Counted from the stretch's first letter, positions 1 through 9,467 are shown. The stretch is DNA of 64,000 nucleotides from Mycolicibacterium aromaticivorans JS19b1 = JCM 16368 (GCF_000559085.1 NZ_JALN02000001.1:5208001-5272000), one strand, 5' to 3'. Program-made: numbers and translations. The notes: generated by a model not told the origin, from the letters alone.

Positions 1-1628
1 TTGCGGTTGACCATCCGGGGCAGGCCGTCGTACTGCTCGACGGGATGCTCGGCGTAGTCGTCGAGTTGGCTGTCGAGGCGCTTGGGATTGATCACCACCA
101 GATCGGCCCGATCGCCGACCCGCAGGTGGCCGGCGTCGATCTGGTACCAGTCGGCCAGCTCACCGGTCATCCGGTGCACGGCCTGCTCGACCGACATGAA
201 GGGGCGGCCCGTGCGATCGGCGTCGCGCACATGACGCAGCAGCCGCAGACCGTAGTTGTAGAACGCCATGTTGCGCAGGTGCGCACCGGCATCGGAGAAA
301 CCCATCTGTACACCGGGGTCGCGGGCGAGTTTCTTGAGGACCTCGGGCCGGTGATTGGAGATCGTGGTGCGCCAGCGCAGCTTGGTGCCGTGCTCGAGCA
401 CCAGATCCAGGAATGCATCTACCGGATGCAGTTCGCCCCGGTCCATGCCGACCTGGCCGAAGGACTTGCCCACCACCGTCTCATCGGGGCAGGCGACGAT
501 CTCGGCGTCGAAGAAGTCCCGGTGCCACACCCGCACCCCGAACTTGGTGTCGTAGTCCTTGCGGAACTGGCGGCGGTAGGCCTCGTCGGCGAGCAGCGCG
601 TTGCGCTCGACCTCGTCGCGCAGGTGCAGTGCGGCAGCACCCGACCCGAACTCCTCGAACACCACCAGATCGATGCCGTCGGCGTACACCTCGAACGGGA
701 CCGGCAGGTGCTGCCAGCGGAAGTCGCCGCCCAACTTGTTGGCGACCTTGGCCAACGGACCCATGATCAGGATCGCGAATGGATTGGCCTTGACGTCGGC
801 CGCCGACAGCAGGCTGGTCTTGAGCTTGTCGCGCAGAACCGGAATCGATTGCGCCACTTGCGATAGCAGATTCAGCGGGTTCTGGATGTCCGGCCCGGAC
901 TGCAGTACGCGGCCGCGCTTGCGCAACAGCGACTTGAGCCGGCGCAGCTCACGCGGCTTGGCATAGGTCGACGGGAGCGTGCGCGACCGGCAGGTTTCGC
1001 CGTCGATCTTGTCGAACAGCAGCTGCTGCGACGACAGACCGACGAAGCCGGCGTCCAGCGCTTCGGCGAGCATGCGTTCCATCTCGGCTTGCTGAGCAGC
1101 GCTGGGCCGCACATCTTCCCGGGTCGCGCGGTCCAATCCCAGGACTGCGGTTCGCATGTCGGAGTGACCGATGAACGCCGCGATGTTGGGTCCCAGCGGC
1201 CGGGACTCGAGGGCTTGGACGTACCCCTCGGCGGTGGTCCACGTCTTGGCATCGTCGATCGCGGCGACGACGTGCTCGCGCGGGATCGCCTCGACGCGGC
1301 CGAACAGGTCGCCGGCGTCGCTGCCGCCGACGTGGATCGTGGACAGCGAGCAGGACCCGAGCAGGACGGTGGTGACACCGTGGCGTACCGACTCCGGCAG
1401 GCCGGGGCCGCCGAGCACCTCGACGTCGTAATGAGTGTGGACGTCCACCATCCCCGGCAACACCCACCGGCCGCCCGCTTCGACGACGTCGTCGCAGCCG
1501 GTGACGTCGAGGGGGCGCAGGCTGACCGCCGCGATACGGCCGTCGCGAATGCCGATGTCCCGGATCCCGGACGGGGCACCCGTTCCGTCGAACCACCGGC
1601 CGTTGCGGATGATTGTGTCGTAGCTCAC
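1..1628 (-). CDS. N-acyl-D-amino-acid deacylase-type amidohydrolase (C-terminus off window)
   Basis: Metal-dependent hydrolase of the amidohydrolase-3 / D-aminoacylase family, expected to cut an N-acyl or cyclic amide bond in the cytoplasm. The first residues (SYDTIIRNGRWFDGTG) are the usual N-terminal beta strand of the family. Further in are the H-x-D-like metal region after the first barrel strand, a GHSDMR segment, and FSDAGAHLRNMAFYNYG near the C-terminus, typical of mycobacterial members such as Rv2913c (family knowledge). The GTG at 1626-1628 is chosen because the conserved N-terminus begins there. About 542 codons are present; family members have 570-610, so only the C-terminal tail lies beyond the left edge. 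The natural substrate is unknown. Confidence 0.88.
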   Translation of the reverse strand, partial: MSYDTIIRNGRWFDGTGAPSGIRDIGIRDGRIAAVSLRPLDVTGCDDVVEAGGRWVLPGMVDVHTHYDVEVLGGPGLPESVRHGVTTVLLGSCSLSTIHVGGSDAGDLFGRVEAIPREHVVAAIDDAKTWTTAEGYVQALESRPLGPNIAAFIGHSDMRTAVLGLDRATREDVRPSAAQQAEMERMLAEALDAGFVGLSSQQLLFDKIDGETCRSRTLPSTYAKPRELRRLKSLLRKRGRVLQSGPDIQNPLNLLSQVAQSIPVLRDKLKTSLLSAADVKANPFAILIMGPLAKVANKLGGDFRWQHLPVPFEVYADGIDLVVFEEFGSGAAALHLRDEVERNALLADEAYRRQFRKDYDTKFGVRVWHRDFFDAEIVACPDETVVGKSFGQVGMDRGELHPVDAFLDLVLEHGTKLRWRTTISNHRPEVLKKLARDPGVQMGFSDAGAHLRNMAFYNYGLRLLRHVRDADRTGRPFMSVEQAVHRMTGELADWYQIDAGHLRVGDRADLVVINPKRLDSQLDDYAEHPVEQYDGLPRMVNR

Positions 1629-1694
1629 GAGCGTCAATAGAACCGTTTGCTTGCGCGAGTGTCAACGATTTAGTGGACACTTTCTTCGATCTGT

Positions 1695-2603
1695 TTACTC
1701 CATGTGTGCCCAGGCATCCGGCTGTCGCCCGTCGACATCGACGAAGCCGTACGCGCGTGCCAGATCTGCTGCGGACACCGACCGCTGATGCCAGCGCGAC
1801 CTGTCGTCGTCCGCGGCGATCGCCGCGATGGCGCGGCCCACGTAGCGTGGCGTTTCCGATTCCGCGAAACCCGGCGGTGCGTCCGCATCTCGCCAGTTCT
1901 CCTCGGTGACGCCGAAGTGCTCGAGCATGATCTCCGAGCGCATCCAGCCGGGTGTGACGGCGACGGCCGTCGCGCCGTACGGGGTCAGCTCGTGACCGAG
2001 CGCGAAGGCCATCCGGTTGACCGCAGACTTGACCGCGTCGTAGAACACCGAAATGCGATAGTTCGCCGCGTTGTATTCGGCTGTGCCATCCGTCATTTCG
2101 ATCAACAGGCCCCCTGGTCGCTCGACCATCAGCGGCAGCAGGGCGTGCGCGGTGATCAGGTGGGTGTCGATGCCGAGGCGGAGGATGCGCAGCCCGTCGG
2201 CGATGTCGAGTTCCCAGATCGGGCGGTTCCACTGCGGCGGCTCGCCCTTGAGGATCTCGGCACCCCAGATGTCGTTGACCAGCACGTCGATGCGGCCGAA
2301 CTCCGACCGGATCCGGTCGGCCAACCCGCGCACCTGGTCGGGGTCCAGGTGATCGACCTGGATCGCCACCCCGGTGCCGCCGAGGTCGTCGACCAGCGCA
2401 GCCGTGCCTTCGATGGTCTCCGGCCGGTCGTAGTCGGACCCACCGCGCCCTGTGACACTGCTGCGGCCGGTGCAGATGACGGTCGCGCCTGCCTCACCGA
2501 GTGCGGCCGCGATACCGCGCCCAGCACCCCGGGTGGCACCGGCAACGACAGCGATCCGGTCCGCGAGCGCAGCGCCTGACGACATGGGCCCCAGGCTAGT
2601 CAT
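1695..2603 (-). CDS. Short-chain dehydrogenase/reductase
   Basis: NAD(P)-dependent SDR, 302 aa. The Rossmann motif GATRGAGRG sits near residue 22. The catalytic Y-x-x-x-K reads YDAVK, and the usual NNAG is altered to VNDIWGA, a variant seen in SDRs of unknown substrate. The ATG at 2601-2603 overlaps the TGA of the upstream flavin-reductase gene in an ATGA arrangement, so the two are translationally coupled; an internal ATG at 2585 is a second possible start. It probably reduces a carbonyl or oxidises an alcohol on a substrate handled by its partner. The substrate cannot be read from sequence. Confidence 0.9.
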   Translation of the reverse strand: MTSLGPMSSGAALADRIAVVAGATRGAGRGIAAALGEAGATVICTGRSSVTGRGGSDYDRPETIEGTAALVDDLGGTGVAIQVDHLDPDQVRGLADRIRSEFGRIDVLVNDIWGAEILKGEPPQWNRPIWELDIADGLRILRLGIDTHLITAHALLPLMVERPGGLLIEMTDGTAEYNAANYRISVFYDAVKSAVNRMAFALGHELTPYGATAVAVTPGWMRSEIMLEHFGVTEENWRDADAPPGFAESETPRYVGRAIAAIAADDDRSRWHQRSVSAADLARAYGFVDVDGRQPDAWAHME

Positions 2604-3112
2604 GCCTCGTGGCCGGGCTCCAGGTCCTTGACGTCGGTGAACGTGACGAGATCTCCGAGTCGCTCGGGCGCGGCCCCGGCCACCGGCTCGGTCAGGTGCC
2701 CGACGTGGTCGCCCAGGTCGAAGCGCTCGAGAATCCGTCCGGCGAACCATGCCGAGGAATCGGTGAGGATGGGCAGACCCTCGGGCCCGTCCTGCCACCG
2801 GCAGCGGCTGAACTTGTCGACGCGGTCGCCGGTCTGGCTGCCGAACAGCCGCGCCAGTTCGCGGTGCTCCTTGGCCAGCAGGTGCACGGCCAGATGTGTC
2901 GCGCCTTGGGCGGCGACTCGATAGGTGTGGTTCTTCTTGGACAGCCCGACCAAGAATCGGGACGGATCAATCGACACCTGGCTGCTGAAGCCGACCAGGC
3001 AACCCGCGCGCCGATCACCGACCCGGGTTGTCACGACGAACATCGGATAGTCCAACAACCCGACCACCCTGTCGAACGCCTCGGACTCAGCCGGTACGTC
3101 GCGGTCTGCCAT
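2600..3112 (-). CDS. Flavin reductase-like (FMN-binding split-barrel) protein
   Basis: Flavin reductase domain protein, 170 aa. The core carries MFVVTTRVGDRRAGCLVGFSS and SIDPSRFLVGLSKKNHTY, the FMN-binding strands of the family, and THLAVHLLAKEH follows. The ATG at 3110-3112 is preceded by a strong GGAGG seven bases upstream, which favours it over an in-frame start at 3169. The gene leads a two-gene operon with the SDR. It probably supplies reduced flavin to a monooxygenase elsewhere or is a stand-alone F420/FMN enzyme; no monooxygenase lies beside it. Confidence 0.87.
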   Translation of the reverse strand: MADRDVPAESEAFDRVVGLLDYPMFVVTTRVGDRRAGCLVGFSSQVSIDPSRFLVGLSKKNHTYRVAAQGATHLAVHLLAKEHRELARLFGSQTGDRVDKFSRCRWQDGPEGLPILTDSSAWFAGRILERFDLGDHVGHLTEPVAGAAPERLGDLVTFTDVKDLEPGHEA

Positions 3113-3179
3113 GCCTGCACCTCCGGTGATGATCGTTGGCTTCAGCTCACGCTTACCCAGAAGGCGCATACTCGCCTAG

Positions 3180-4100
3180 GTGACTCCCTTGCAGCGCTAC
3201 ATCGCCGAAGAGATTGCCACGGATCACGTCGACGGCCTGCTGAGCCGCCGCGAGGCGCTACGGCGGCTGGCGCTGCTGGGCGTCGGCACCGCAGCTGCCA
3301 GCGCGCTGATCGCCGCCTGCTCCACGGAGAACTCGAAGGAGAAACCGACGACCGCGGCGTCGTCACCGGCGACATCCACGCCGCCGTCCGCAGCGCCGCC
3401 GCCCGGCATGGCCACGGCGTTGCCCACCGAGCCCATCACGTTCCCGGGCGCGCACGGGCAGCTGCAGGGCGCTTGGGCGCAGGCTGCCAGCCCGCGCGGC
3501 GGCGTGCTGGTCATCCACGAGAACAAGGGCCTCAACGACTGGGTGCGCACCGTCGCAGGCAGACTGGCCGGGATCGGCTACTCCGCGCTGGCCATCGATC
3601 TGCTCTCCGAGGAGGGCGGCACCGCCACGTTCACCGATCCGGCGGCCGCGACCGCGGCGTTGGGCACCATCCCGCCCGAGCGTTTCGTCGCCGACCTCCG
3701 GTCCGGGCTCGACGAAGTGGCGCGCCGGACACCCGGCCACAAGCTCGCCGTCGTCGGGTTCTGCTTCGGCGGCGGACTGGTGTGGCGACTGCTGGCCGCC
3801 GGCGAGTCCCGGCTTGCCGTCGCCGTGCCGTTCTACGGTCCGCTGCCCGACAACCCGGATTTCGCCGGCTCGAAGAACGCGGCAGTTCTCGGCTTGTACG
3901 GCGCGCTCGACCAACGGGTCACATCCTCAGAGCCCGCGGCCAAGGCAGCGCTGGATCAGGCGGGCCTGGTCAACGACCTGATCGTCGAGCCCGACGCCGA
4001 CCACGCGTTCTTCAACGACAGCGGTCCGCGCTACAACCCCGTCGCGGCCGCCGATGCGTGGACCCGGGTGCAGGACTGGTTCACCCGGTATCTGGCCTAA
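3180..4100 (+). CDS. Dienelactone hydrolase-family Tat lipoprotein
   Basis: Exported alpha/beta hydrolase of the dienelactone hydrolase family, 306 aa, GTG start. Residues 20-45 form a Tat-like leader (SRREALRRLALLGVG) ending in the lipobox LIAAC, so the protein is probably lipidated on the outer face of the membrane. A Thr/Ala/Pro-rich linker follows to about residue 75. The nucleophile motif GFCFGGG has Cys, as in dienelactone hydrolases rather than Ser esterases. GALDQRV and DADHAFF provide the Asp and His. The substrate is unknown. It overlaps the next, convergent gene by four bases. Confidence 0.86.
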   Translation: MTPLQRYIAEEIATDHVDGLLSRREALRRLALLGVGTAAASALIAACSTENSKEKPTTAASSPATSTPPSAAPPPGMATALPTEPITFPGAHGQLQGAWAQAASPRGGVLVIHENKGLNDWVRTVAGRLAGIGYSALAIDLLSEEGGTATFTDPAAATAALGTIPPERFVADLRSGLDEVARRTPGHKLAVVGFCFGGGLVWRLLAAGESRLAVAVPFYGPLPDNPDFAGSKNAAVLGLYGALDQRVTSSEPAAKAALDQAGLVNDLIVEPDADHAFFNDSGPRYNPVAAADAWTRVQDWFTRYLA

Positions 4101-4447
4101 TCGTCGAGCCGGACGGTGACGGTCACCCGCCCGCGCGGATCCCGGGTGGCGACGGCGTGGCCGGAACGCTGCGCGCCGCCGAGCAGGATGGTCAGCGGGG
4201 CGCCCGCGCCGGTGAAGTTGCGCCACCACTTCTTGCCGTCCGGCATCGCGACGCCGATGAGGATGTCTGAGCCGCGACGGCGGTAGCCGACCGGCAGCAC
4301 CACACTGCGGCCACTGCGCCGGCCGGTGTAGCGGATCTCGGTCAACCCCAGCCCGACGATGCGGCCCCACCGCGGCGAGGTGATCAGCGCAGTGGCACCG
4401 CGATTGACCGCAGCGGACGCCGCGCGGAACACATCCGAAATCTGCAC
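4097..4447 (-). CDS. Deazaflavin (F420)-type nitroreductase-family protein
   Basis: Small protein, 116 aa, resembling the DUF385/Ddn-type deazaflavin-dependent nitroreductase family: the segment EIRYTGRRSGRSVVLPVGY matches the F420-binding strand pair (LTTTGRKSG-type in known members), followed by KKWWRNFTGAG. Members are split-barrel proteins that use F420 or bind related cofactors. GTG at 4445-4447 gives the expected length; no strong ribosome-binding site is visible and the start is uncertain. Convergent with the hydrolase gene upstream. Confidence 0.8.
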   Translation of the reverse strand: MQISDVFRAASAAVNRGATALITSPRWGRIVGLGLTEIRYTGRRSGRSVVLPVGYRRRGSDILIGVAMPDGKKWWRNFTGAGAPLTILLGGAQRSGHAVATRDPRGRVTVTVRLDD

Positions 4448-4546
4448 GTCACCAACGCTAGACCACGTGGGGCTGTTCACCGCGTGTTCAGGACGCAGAG
4501 GGTCGGGGGTCGCCATCCGCACATCGCCACACGATCGGATACGGCC

Positions 4547-5686
4547 ATGATGAGGGTCGCGCAGGTCGCGAACTTCTACGGCCCCCGGTCCGGCGGCTTG
4601 CGTACGGCGGTCGACCGGCTGGGTGCGGAGTACTGTGCAGCCGGCCATGAGGTGTTCCTGATCGTGCCCGGATCGACGGCCACCCACACCACGCTGCCCA
4701 GTGGCGTCACCCGAATTGCGGTGCCCGCCAGACAGATTCCGTTCACCGGTGGCTACCGCGCGGTGATGCCGTCGCCGGTGACCATACTGCTTGAGCGGTT
4801 GGCGCCTGATGCCATCGAAGTGTCGGACCGGTTCACCCTGCGCTCGCTGGGCCGGTGGGGTGCGCGACAAGGCGTCACCACCGTGATGATCTCGCATGAG
4901 CGACTCGATCGCCTGACCGGTCAGATCATGCCAAAACGGCTGGCTCGCCGGATCGCCGACCTGGCGAACCGCCGTACCGCGGCGAACTACGACACGGTGC
5001 TGTGCACCACCAGTTTTGCGCGCGAAGAGTTCGACCGCATCGGGGCCACGAATGTGATGACGGTGCCGCTGGGTGTGGACCTGGACATGTTCCATCCGCG
5101 CCGGTTCTGCACGCGCACCCGTAACCGTTGGGCCGCACCGGATCAGGTGCTGCTGGTGCACTGTGGTCGACTGTCGGTGGAGAAGCGCGCCGACCGAAGC
5201 ATCGATGCGCTTGCCGCGCTTCGTGATTCGGGTGTAGATGCCCGGCTGGTCATTGCCGGCGATGGACCGATGCGGGCGCGGCTGCAGCGCCAGGCGGCGC
5301 GGCTGCCGGTGGATTTCACCGGTTTCATCGACTCGCGTAACGCCGTTGCCACGCTGCTGGCCTCTGCTGACGTCGCATTGGCGCCGGGTCCGCATGAAAC
5401 GTTCGGCTTGGCCGCGCTGGAAGCGCTGGCCTGCGGGACACCGGCGGTGGTCTCACGCACCTCCGCATTGTCGGAGATCCTGACCTCCGACAGTGGCGCA
5501 TGCGCTGACAACGATCCGCATGCTATCGCCGCGGCCGTCGCCGGGGTCATCGACCGCCCCGAGCAGCACCGGCGGTATTGCGCCCGGCGTCGGGCCGAGA
5601 CGTTCACCTGGCCGCGGTCGGCGGCGGGCATGCTGACGGCGCTCGGCGGTTTGGCCCATGGCCGCGACGGGAACGCCGTCAATTGA
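4547..5686 (+). CDS. GT4-family glycosyltransferase
   Basis: Retaining GT-B glycosyltransferase, 379 aa. The N-terminal domain starts MMRVAQVANFYGPRSGGL with the glycine-rich acceptor loop. The C-terminal half has GRLSVEKR, VIAGDGP and the E-x7-E motif PHETFGLAALEAL that binds the sugar nucleotide. Mycobacterial relatives transfer mannose or glucose to lipid or polysaccharide acceptors at the cytoplasmic face of the membrane (family knowledge). The start is one of two tandem ATGs at 4547 and 4550; an upstream in-frame ATG at 4484 would add 21 unconserved residues. Which mannosyl- or glucosyltransferase this is cannot be decided here. Confidence 0.88.
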   Translation: MMRVAQVANFYGPRSGGLRTAVDRLGAEYCAAGHEVFLIVPGSTATHTTLPSGVTRIAVPARQIPFTGGYRAVMPSPVTILLERLAPDAIEVSDRFTLRSLGRWGARQGVTTVMISHERLDRLTGQIMPKRLARRIADLANRRTAANYDTVLCTTSFAREEFDRIGATNVMTVPLGVDLDMFHPRRFCTRTRNRWAAPDQVLLVHCGRLSVEKRADRSIDALAALRDSGVDARLVIAGDGPMRARLQRQAARLPVDFTGFIDSRNAVATLLASADVALAPGPHETFGLAALEALACGTPAVVSRTSALSEILTSDSGACADNDPHAIAAAVAGVIDRPEQHRRYCARRRAETFTWPRSAAGMLTALGGLAHGRDGNAVN

Positions 5687-5726
5687 CAGTGCCGTATCGG
5701 CGGCCCGCCCCACTGAAGGAGCCAGC

Positions 5727-6143
5727 ATGGCCTCGAACAATGTCGTGTGGATAGTCATCGCCGTACTCGCCGCGCTGATCGTGATCGGAGCGCTTGTCTG
5801 GGTCGGTCGTAAACGCCAGATCAGCCGCAGAGTCGCGCAGGCCGACGAAATCCGCGAGGAGGTCCGCCAAAAGGAGGTCAAGGTGCAGCGGCGCGAAGCT
5901 TTGGCGGATGAAACCGCAGCCAAAGCCCGTGCGGCGCAGGCCGAAGCGGAAGCCAAGGCGGCCGAAGCTGCCCGCCTGCAGGAAAACGCCGAGAAGCATC
6001 GCACCGAGGCCGCCGCTCACCGAGACGAACTCGACGAACGCGCTCAGCACGCCGACGCACTCGACCCCCGGGTCTCCGACGACAATCGGGCCGAGTCAGT
6101 CGCGCGAGGAGATCAGGCCGGGCGCGCCGAGGCTGACCGGTAA
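5727..6143 (+). CDS. Small membrane protein with a long coiled coil
   Basis: 138 aa. Residues 5-25 form one transmembrane helix (VVWIVIAVLAALIVIGALVW) followed by a positively charged turn (GRKRQ), which predicts the C-terminus inside. Residues about 35-115 are Ala/Glu/Lys/Arg-rich with heptad spacing, a strong coiled coil. AAGGAG lies just upstream of the ATG at 5727. No catalytic motif is visible; similar small membrane-tethered coiled coils are common in mycobacteria without known function. Its last 48 bases overlap the 3' end of the convergent cyp140. Confidence 0.78.
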   Translation: MASNNVVWIVIAVLAALIVIGALVWVGRKRQISRRVAQADEIREEVRQKEVKVQRREALADETAAKARAAQAEAEAKAAEAARLQENAEKHRTEAAAHRDELDERAQHADALDPRVSDDNRAESVARGDQAGRAEADR

Positions 6144-7412
6144 CTCGGCCCAACCGCGCAGCACCCTGGTGTCGCGGCGGCTGCCCAACCCGGCGAGTTG
6201 CGCCTCGGGGAAATGCGTGAAGAAGCGTCGCAGACCCACCTCGCCCTCGGCCCGCGCCAGCGCCGCACCGAGGCAGAAGTGCCGTCCACCCGAAAAGGCA
6301 AGGTGTTTACCGGCATTCGGGCGGCTGACGTCGAAGCGGTGCGGGTCCTCGAACACCGCCGGATCGCGGTTGGCCGCGGCGAGGTAGATCGCCACCATCT
6401 CGCCCGCCCGTACCGTGGTGCCGGCCACCTCGGTGTCTCGCAGCGCGATCCGCGCCGACAGCTGCACAGGCGACTCCAGGCGCAGGATCTCTTCGACCGC
6501 GCCCGGCCACAGCGACGGATCCTCCTGCAGGCGCGCCAGCTGGTCGGGCGAGTTGAGGAGCAACCGAATTCCGTTGCCCAGCAGGTTGACTGTCGTCTCG
6601 AACCCGGCAGCGAGCACCAGCCCGGCGATGCCCGCGAGTTCGCTCTCATCGAGATGCTGACCCTCGTCCGAGGCGGTGATCAGCTGGCTCATCAGGTCGT
6701 CGCCGGGATGTTCGCGGAGCTGTCGCAGGTGCGCGGCCAGCCACAGATTGAACCCGGCGAGGCCCTGCTGCACCCGCTGGTACTGCGACCAGGTCAACCC
6801 GACATCCAGGCTCGGCGCGGCAAGCTCCCCGAACTCCAGGATCCGCGGTCTGTCGGCCTCCGGGACGCCGAGGATGTCGCCGATCACCGACACCGGTAAC
6901 TGCGCACAGTACCGCTCGACGATGTCGACGACGCCGGGGCCGTCGGACAGCTGGTCGAGCAGTTCCGCCGCGGTGTCCTCCACCCTGTCGCGCAGCGCGG
7001 TCACCGCGCGCGAGGTGAACACCGACGAGACCGTCTTGCGGTACCGGGTGTGCTCGGGGGGCTCGACGGCCAGCAGAGACGGCGGCCGCAGCGGATGCAG
7101 CAGGTCGTCGCGGGTGCGGCGTTCCACCCAGCGCAGCGGCTTGGGCAGGTTGCCGCCGAGGATGATCACCCGGAAATCGTCGGAGCGCAGTAACTCGTGG
7201 GCCACCGCGTGGTCGAGGGTCAGGTAACCCAGTCGGGTGGGCAGCATCGGACCCTGCGGACGCATCTCTTCGAAGAACGAGACCGGGTCGACGCGCACCG
7301 CCGGATCGAACGCCATCCTGGCCTGCGGGTCGCCGCGACGGGCCGCCGCACTGGCCGCCGCCCGGATCACGCCGTGCATCACCAACCAGTGCACCCGCTG
7401 CTTCATGTCCAT
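6096..7412 (-). CDS. cyp140: Cytochrome P450 CYP140
   Basis: 438-aa class I P450. Along its length it closely resembles M. tuberculosis CYP140A1 as I remember it: MHGVIR at the N-terminus, LRSDDFRVI, HPLRPPSLLAVEPPEHTRYR, and the C-terminal SRRDTRVLRGW. The I-helix is LAAGFETTVN, the ExxR is EILR, and the haem-ligand loop is FSGGRHFCLGAA with Cys380. It needs an external ferredoxin and reductase. The physiological substrate is unknown. ATG at 7412 is chosen; 7406 and a GTG at 7415 are alternatives. It lies tail-to-head with cyp124, 35 bp apart, probably in one transcript. Confidence 0.92.
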   Translation of the reverse strand: MDMKQRVHWLVMHGVIRAAASAAARRGDPQARMAFDPAVRVDPVSFFEEMRPQGPMLPTRLGYLTLDHAVAHELLRSDDFRVIILGGNLPKPLRWVERRTRDDLLHPLRPPSLLAVEPPEHTRYRKTVSSVFTSRAVTALRDRVEDTAAELLDQLSDGPGVVDIVERYCAQLPVSVIGDILGVPEADRPRILEFGELAAPSLDVGLTWSQYQRVQQGLAGFNLWLAAHLRQLREHPGDDLMSQLITASDEGQHLDESELAGIAGLVLAAGFETTVNLLGNGIRLLLNSPDQLARLQEDPSLWPGAVEEILRLESPVQLSARIALRDTEVAGTTVRAGEMVAIYLAAANRDPAVFEDPHRFDVSRPNAGKHLAFSGGRHFCLGAALARAEGEVGLRRFFTHFPEAQLAGLGSRRDTRVLRGWAELPVSLGAPGLISSRD

Positions 7413-7447
7413 CACGCTACGAGTGCCGCCCGGTCCGCGCCACAAAC

Positions 7448-8728
7448 TCAGGCGGGCGTCCAGCTCACCGGCAGCCGTTTGATGCCATGGATGAACGCGG
7501 ACAGCAGCATCGAGGGCTCTTCGGTGACCGCGATATCAGGGATGCGGCGGTGCAGTTCTTCGAATACGACGGCTATTTCGCGGCGGGCCAGGTTGGCGCC
7601 AAGGCAGAAGTGGGCGCCGCCCCCGCCGAAACCGACGTGGTGGTTGGGCGTGCGGGTGACATCGAAGAGGTACGGGTTGGCGAACTTCTCCTCGTCCCGG
7701 TTGGCCGAGGCGTACCACATGGTCACCTTGTCGCCCTCGGCCATCTTGACCCCGCTGAGCTCGATGTCGCGGGTGACGGTGCGGCGCATGTAGATCACCG
7801 GCGACGCCCAGCGCACCACCTCCTCGACCGCGGTGTCGGTGACGCCGGCAAAGTCATCCCACCAGATCTTGCGCTGCTCCGGATACCGGGTCAGTGCCAG
7901 CACCCCGTGGCTGATCGCGTTCCGGGTGGTCTCGTTGCCCGCCACGGCAAGCAGGATGAAGAACGACGCGATCTCGGCCGACGTCAGCCGTTCCCCGTCG
8001 ACCTCGGCCGCCACCAGCGAGGTGGTCAGGTCCTCACGCGGGTTGATCCGCCGGTCCTCGGCGAGCGCGGTGGCGTAGGCGCCGATGTCGAAGGCCACCT
8101 TGAGGAACTCGTCGAAGTCGGTGGTCAGGTCCGGGTCGCCGAAGCCGAGAATGATGTTGGTCCAGTGGAAGATCCGGTCGTGGTCGTCCTCGGGGATTCC
8201 CATCATGTCGCAGATGACCTGCAGCGGCAGTGGGCCGGATAGCTCGGTGACCAGTTCGGCGTTGCCGTCCGGATTGTTGGCGATCATCGCCGACACCAGT
8301 TGTTGCGCACGGTCGCGCACCGACGCCTCGGTGCGCGCCACGACCTTGGGGGTGAAGGCGCTGCGCACGATGTTGCGCAGCCGGGCGTGCCGGGGGTCGT
8401 CCAACGCGATCATCGAGCCGAAGTACTCGGCGACCTCGGGGATCTGATCGCCGATCGTGATGTTGGGATAGGAGCTGAAGATGTCCGGGTGGCGGCTGGC
8501 GTAGAAAACATCGTCGAGCTTGGTCAACGCCCAGTGGCCGGGGCCCGCCTCAATACCCTCGAACTCCACCTCGTGGAAGAACGAGATCGGGGCCTCACGG
8601 CGCAGTGTCGCGAACGCTCCGTCGCGCAGGGCGTCGTCCATGCCCCAGAACTCGAAGGTGCCCAGATTGATGTCCTCGAGCGCCATTTCGGGCGGCTGCT
8701 GACCATTGACACGTGTGGCGATGCCCAT
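7448..8728 (-). CDS. cyp124: Cytochrome P450 CYP124 (methyl-branched lipid / sterol omega-hydroxylase type)
   Basis: 426-aa P450 whose N-terminus (IATRVNGQQPPE) and core (SSYPNITIGDQIPE, YFGSMIALDDPRH, FTPKVVART) match CYP124A1. That enzyme omega-hydroxylates methyl-branched fatty acids and also attacks the cholesterol side chain (established knowledge). The I-helix is LAVAGNETTRN, and the haem loop GFGGGGAHFCLGAN holds Cys375. The ATG at 8726-8728 reproduces the known length. It is upstream of cyp140 on the same strand and divergent from the YoaK-type gene, with a 70-bp shared promoter region in which I find no KstR-type site. Confidence 0.92.
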   Translation of the reverse strand: MGIATRVNGQQPPEMALEDINLGTFEFWGMDDALRDGAFATLRREAPISFFHEVEFEGIEAGPGHWALTKLDDVFYASRHPDIFSSYPNITIGDQIPEVAEYFGSMIALDDPRHARLRNIVRSAFTPKVVARTEASVRDRAQQLVSAMIANNPDGNAELVTELSGPLPLQVICDMMGIPEDDHDRIFHWTNIILGFGDPDLTTDFDEFLKVAFDIGAYATALAEDRRINPREDLTTSLVAAEVDGERLTSAEIASFFILLAVAGNETTRNAISHGVLALTRYPEQRKIWWDDFAGVTDTAVEEVVRWASPVIYMRRTVTRDIELSGVKMAEGDKVTMWYASANRDEEKFANPYLFDVTRTPNHHVGFGGGGAHFCLGANLARREIAVVFEELHRRIPDIAVTEEPSMLLSAFIHGIKRLPVSWTPA

Positions 8729-8798
8729 GGGAGACGACCTTAGAGTCCACGGCCCACGCTCGTGTTCATTTCCCGATTCAGGCAAGCTTGCTCCCACG

Positions 8799-9467
8799 AT
8801 GACGCGCACCTCGACGACATTGCGTTTCGGCCTGCTGCTCACGCTGGCAAACGGCTTCCTGGACGCCTACACCTACCTCGCCCGCGGCGGGGTGTTCGCG
8901 AACGTGCAGACCGCCAACGTCATCCTCTTCGCGCTGGAGACGAGTCAGGGAAGAGTCAGCGCGGCGCTGGCGCACGTGTGGCCACTTCTGGCGTTCTTCG
9001 CCGGCGTGGGACTGGCCTCGCATCTGAAGTCGGGCCGGGTCGAGCGATACCTGAAGCATCCGCTGCGCTGGACGATGCTGCTGCAAGCCGCGGTGCTGTT
9101 CACCATCGGTTTCGTCCCGAGCACGGTGGCGCACAGCTATGTGACGGTACCGATCTCGTTCGTCGCGGCCATGCAGATCGGGTTGTTCCGCAACATCGGC
9201 GAATTCGTGTATCTGCCGGTGGCGACCACCGGCAACCTGATGCGTCTGGTCGAAAGCGGTTACACCGGTTTCGTGGACCGCGACGTGACGGCGCGGCGAG
9301 CGTTCACCACGTACGCCGCGCTGACGGCGTCCTTCACCGGCGGCGCGGTGGCCGGCGCATACGCCACCCGCGCCTGGACCGTGCATGCGATCTGGATCCC
9401 GGCCGCCGTCCTGTTCGTCACGCTGATCCTGTTCGTCATCGACGAACGCAGGGGAGTGGAGCCATGA
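8799..9467 (+). CDS. YoaK/DUF1275-family membrane protein
   Basis: 222-aa integral membrane protein of the YoaK (DUF1275) family. It has about six hydrophobic helices, the family segment LTLANGFLDAYTYLARGGVFANVQ, and the downstream GNLMRLVESG after PVATT. Function in the family is not established. The ATG at 8799 is preferred because upstream in-frame residues are unlike the family. The stop overlaps the ATG of the next gene (ATGA), so the two proteins are made from one message and may work together. Confidence 0.86.
   Translation: MTRTSTTLRFGLLLTLANGFLDAYTYLARGGVFANVQTANVILFALETSQGRVSAALAHVWPLLAFFAGVGLASHLKSGRVERYLKHPLRWTMLLQAAVLFTIGFVPSTVAHSYVTVPISFVAAMQIGLFRNIGEFVYLPVATTGNLMRLVESGYTGFVDRDVTARRAFTTYAALTASFTGGAVAGAYATRAWTVHAIWIPAAVLFVTLILFVIDERRGVEP

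Noticed and set aside
731..744. AACTTGTT motif as a fourth KstR site
   Set aside because: The base two before AAC is not T, and it lies inside the amidohydrolase coding region.
2609..4270. 553-codon plus-strand frame over the flavin reductase and hydrolase genes
   Set aside because: Composition is Arg/Ala/Gly noise and both covered genes have family motifs.
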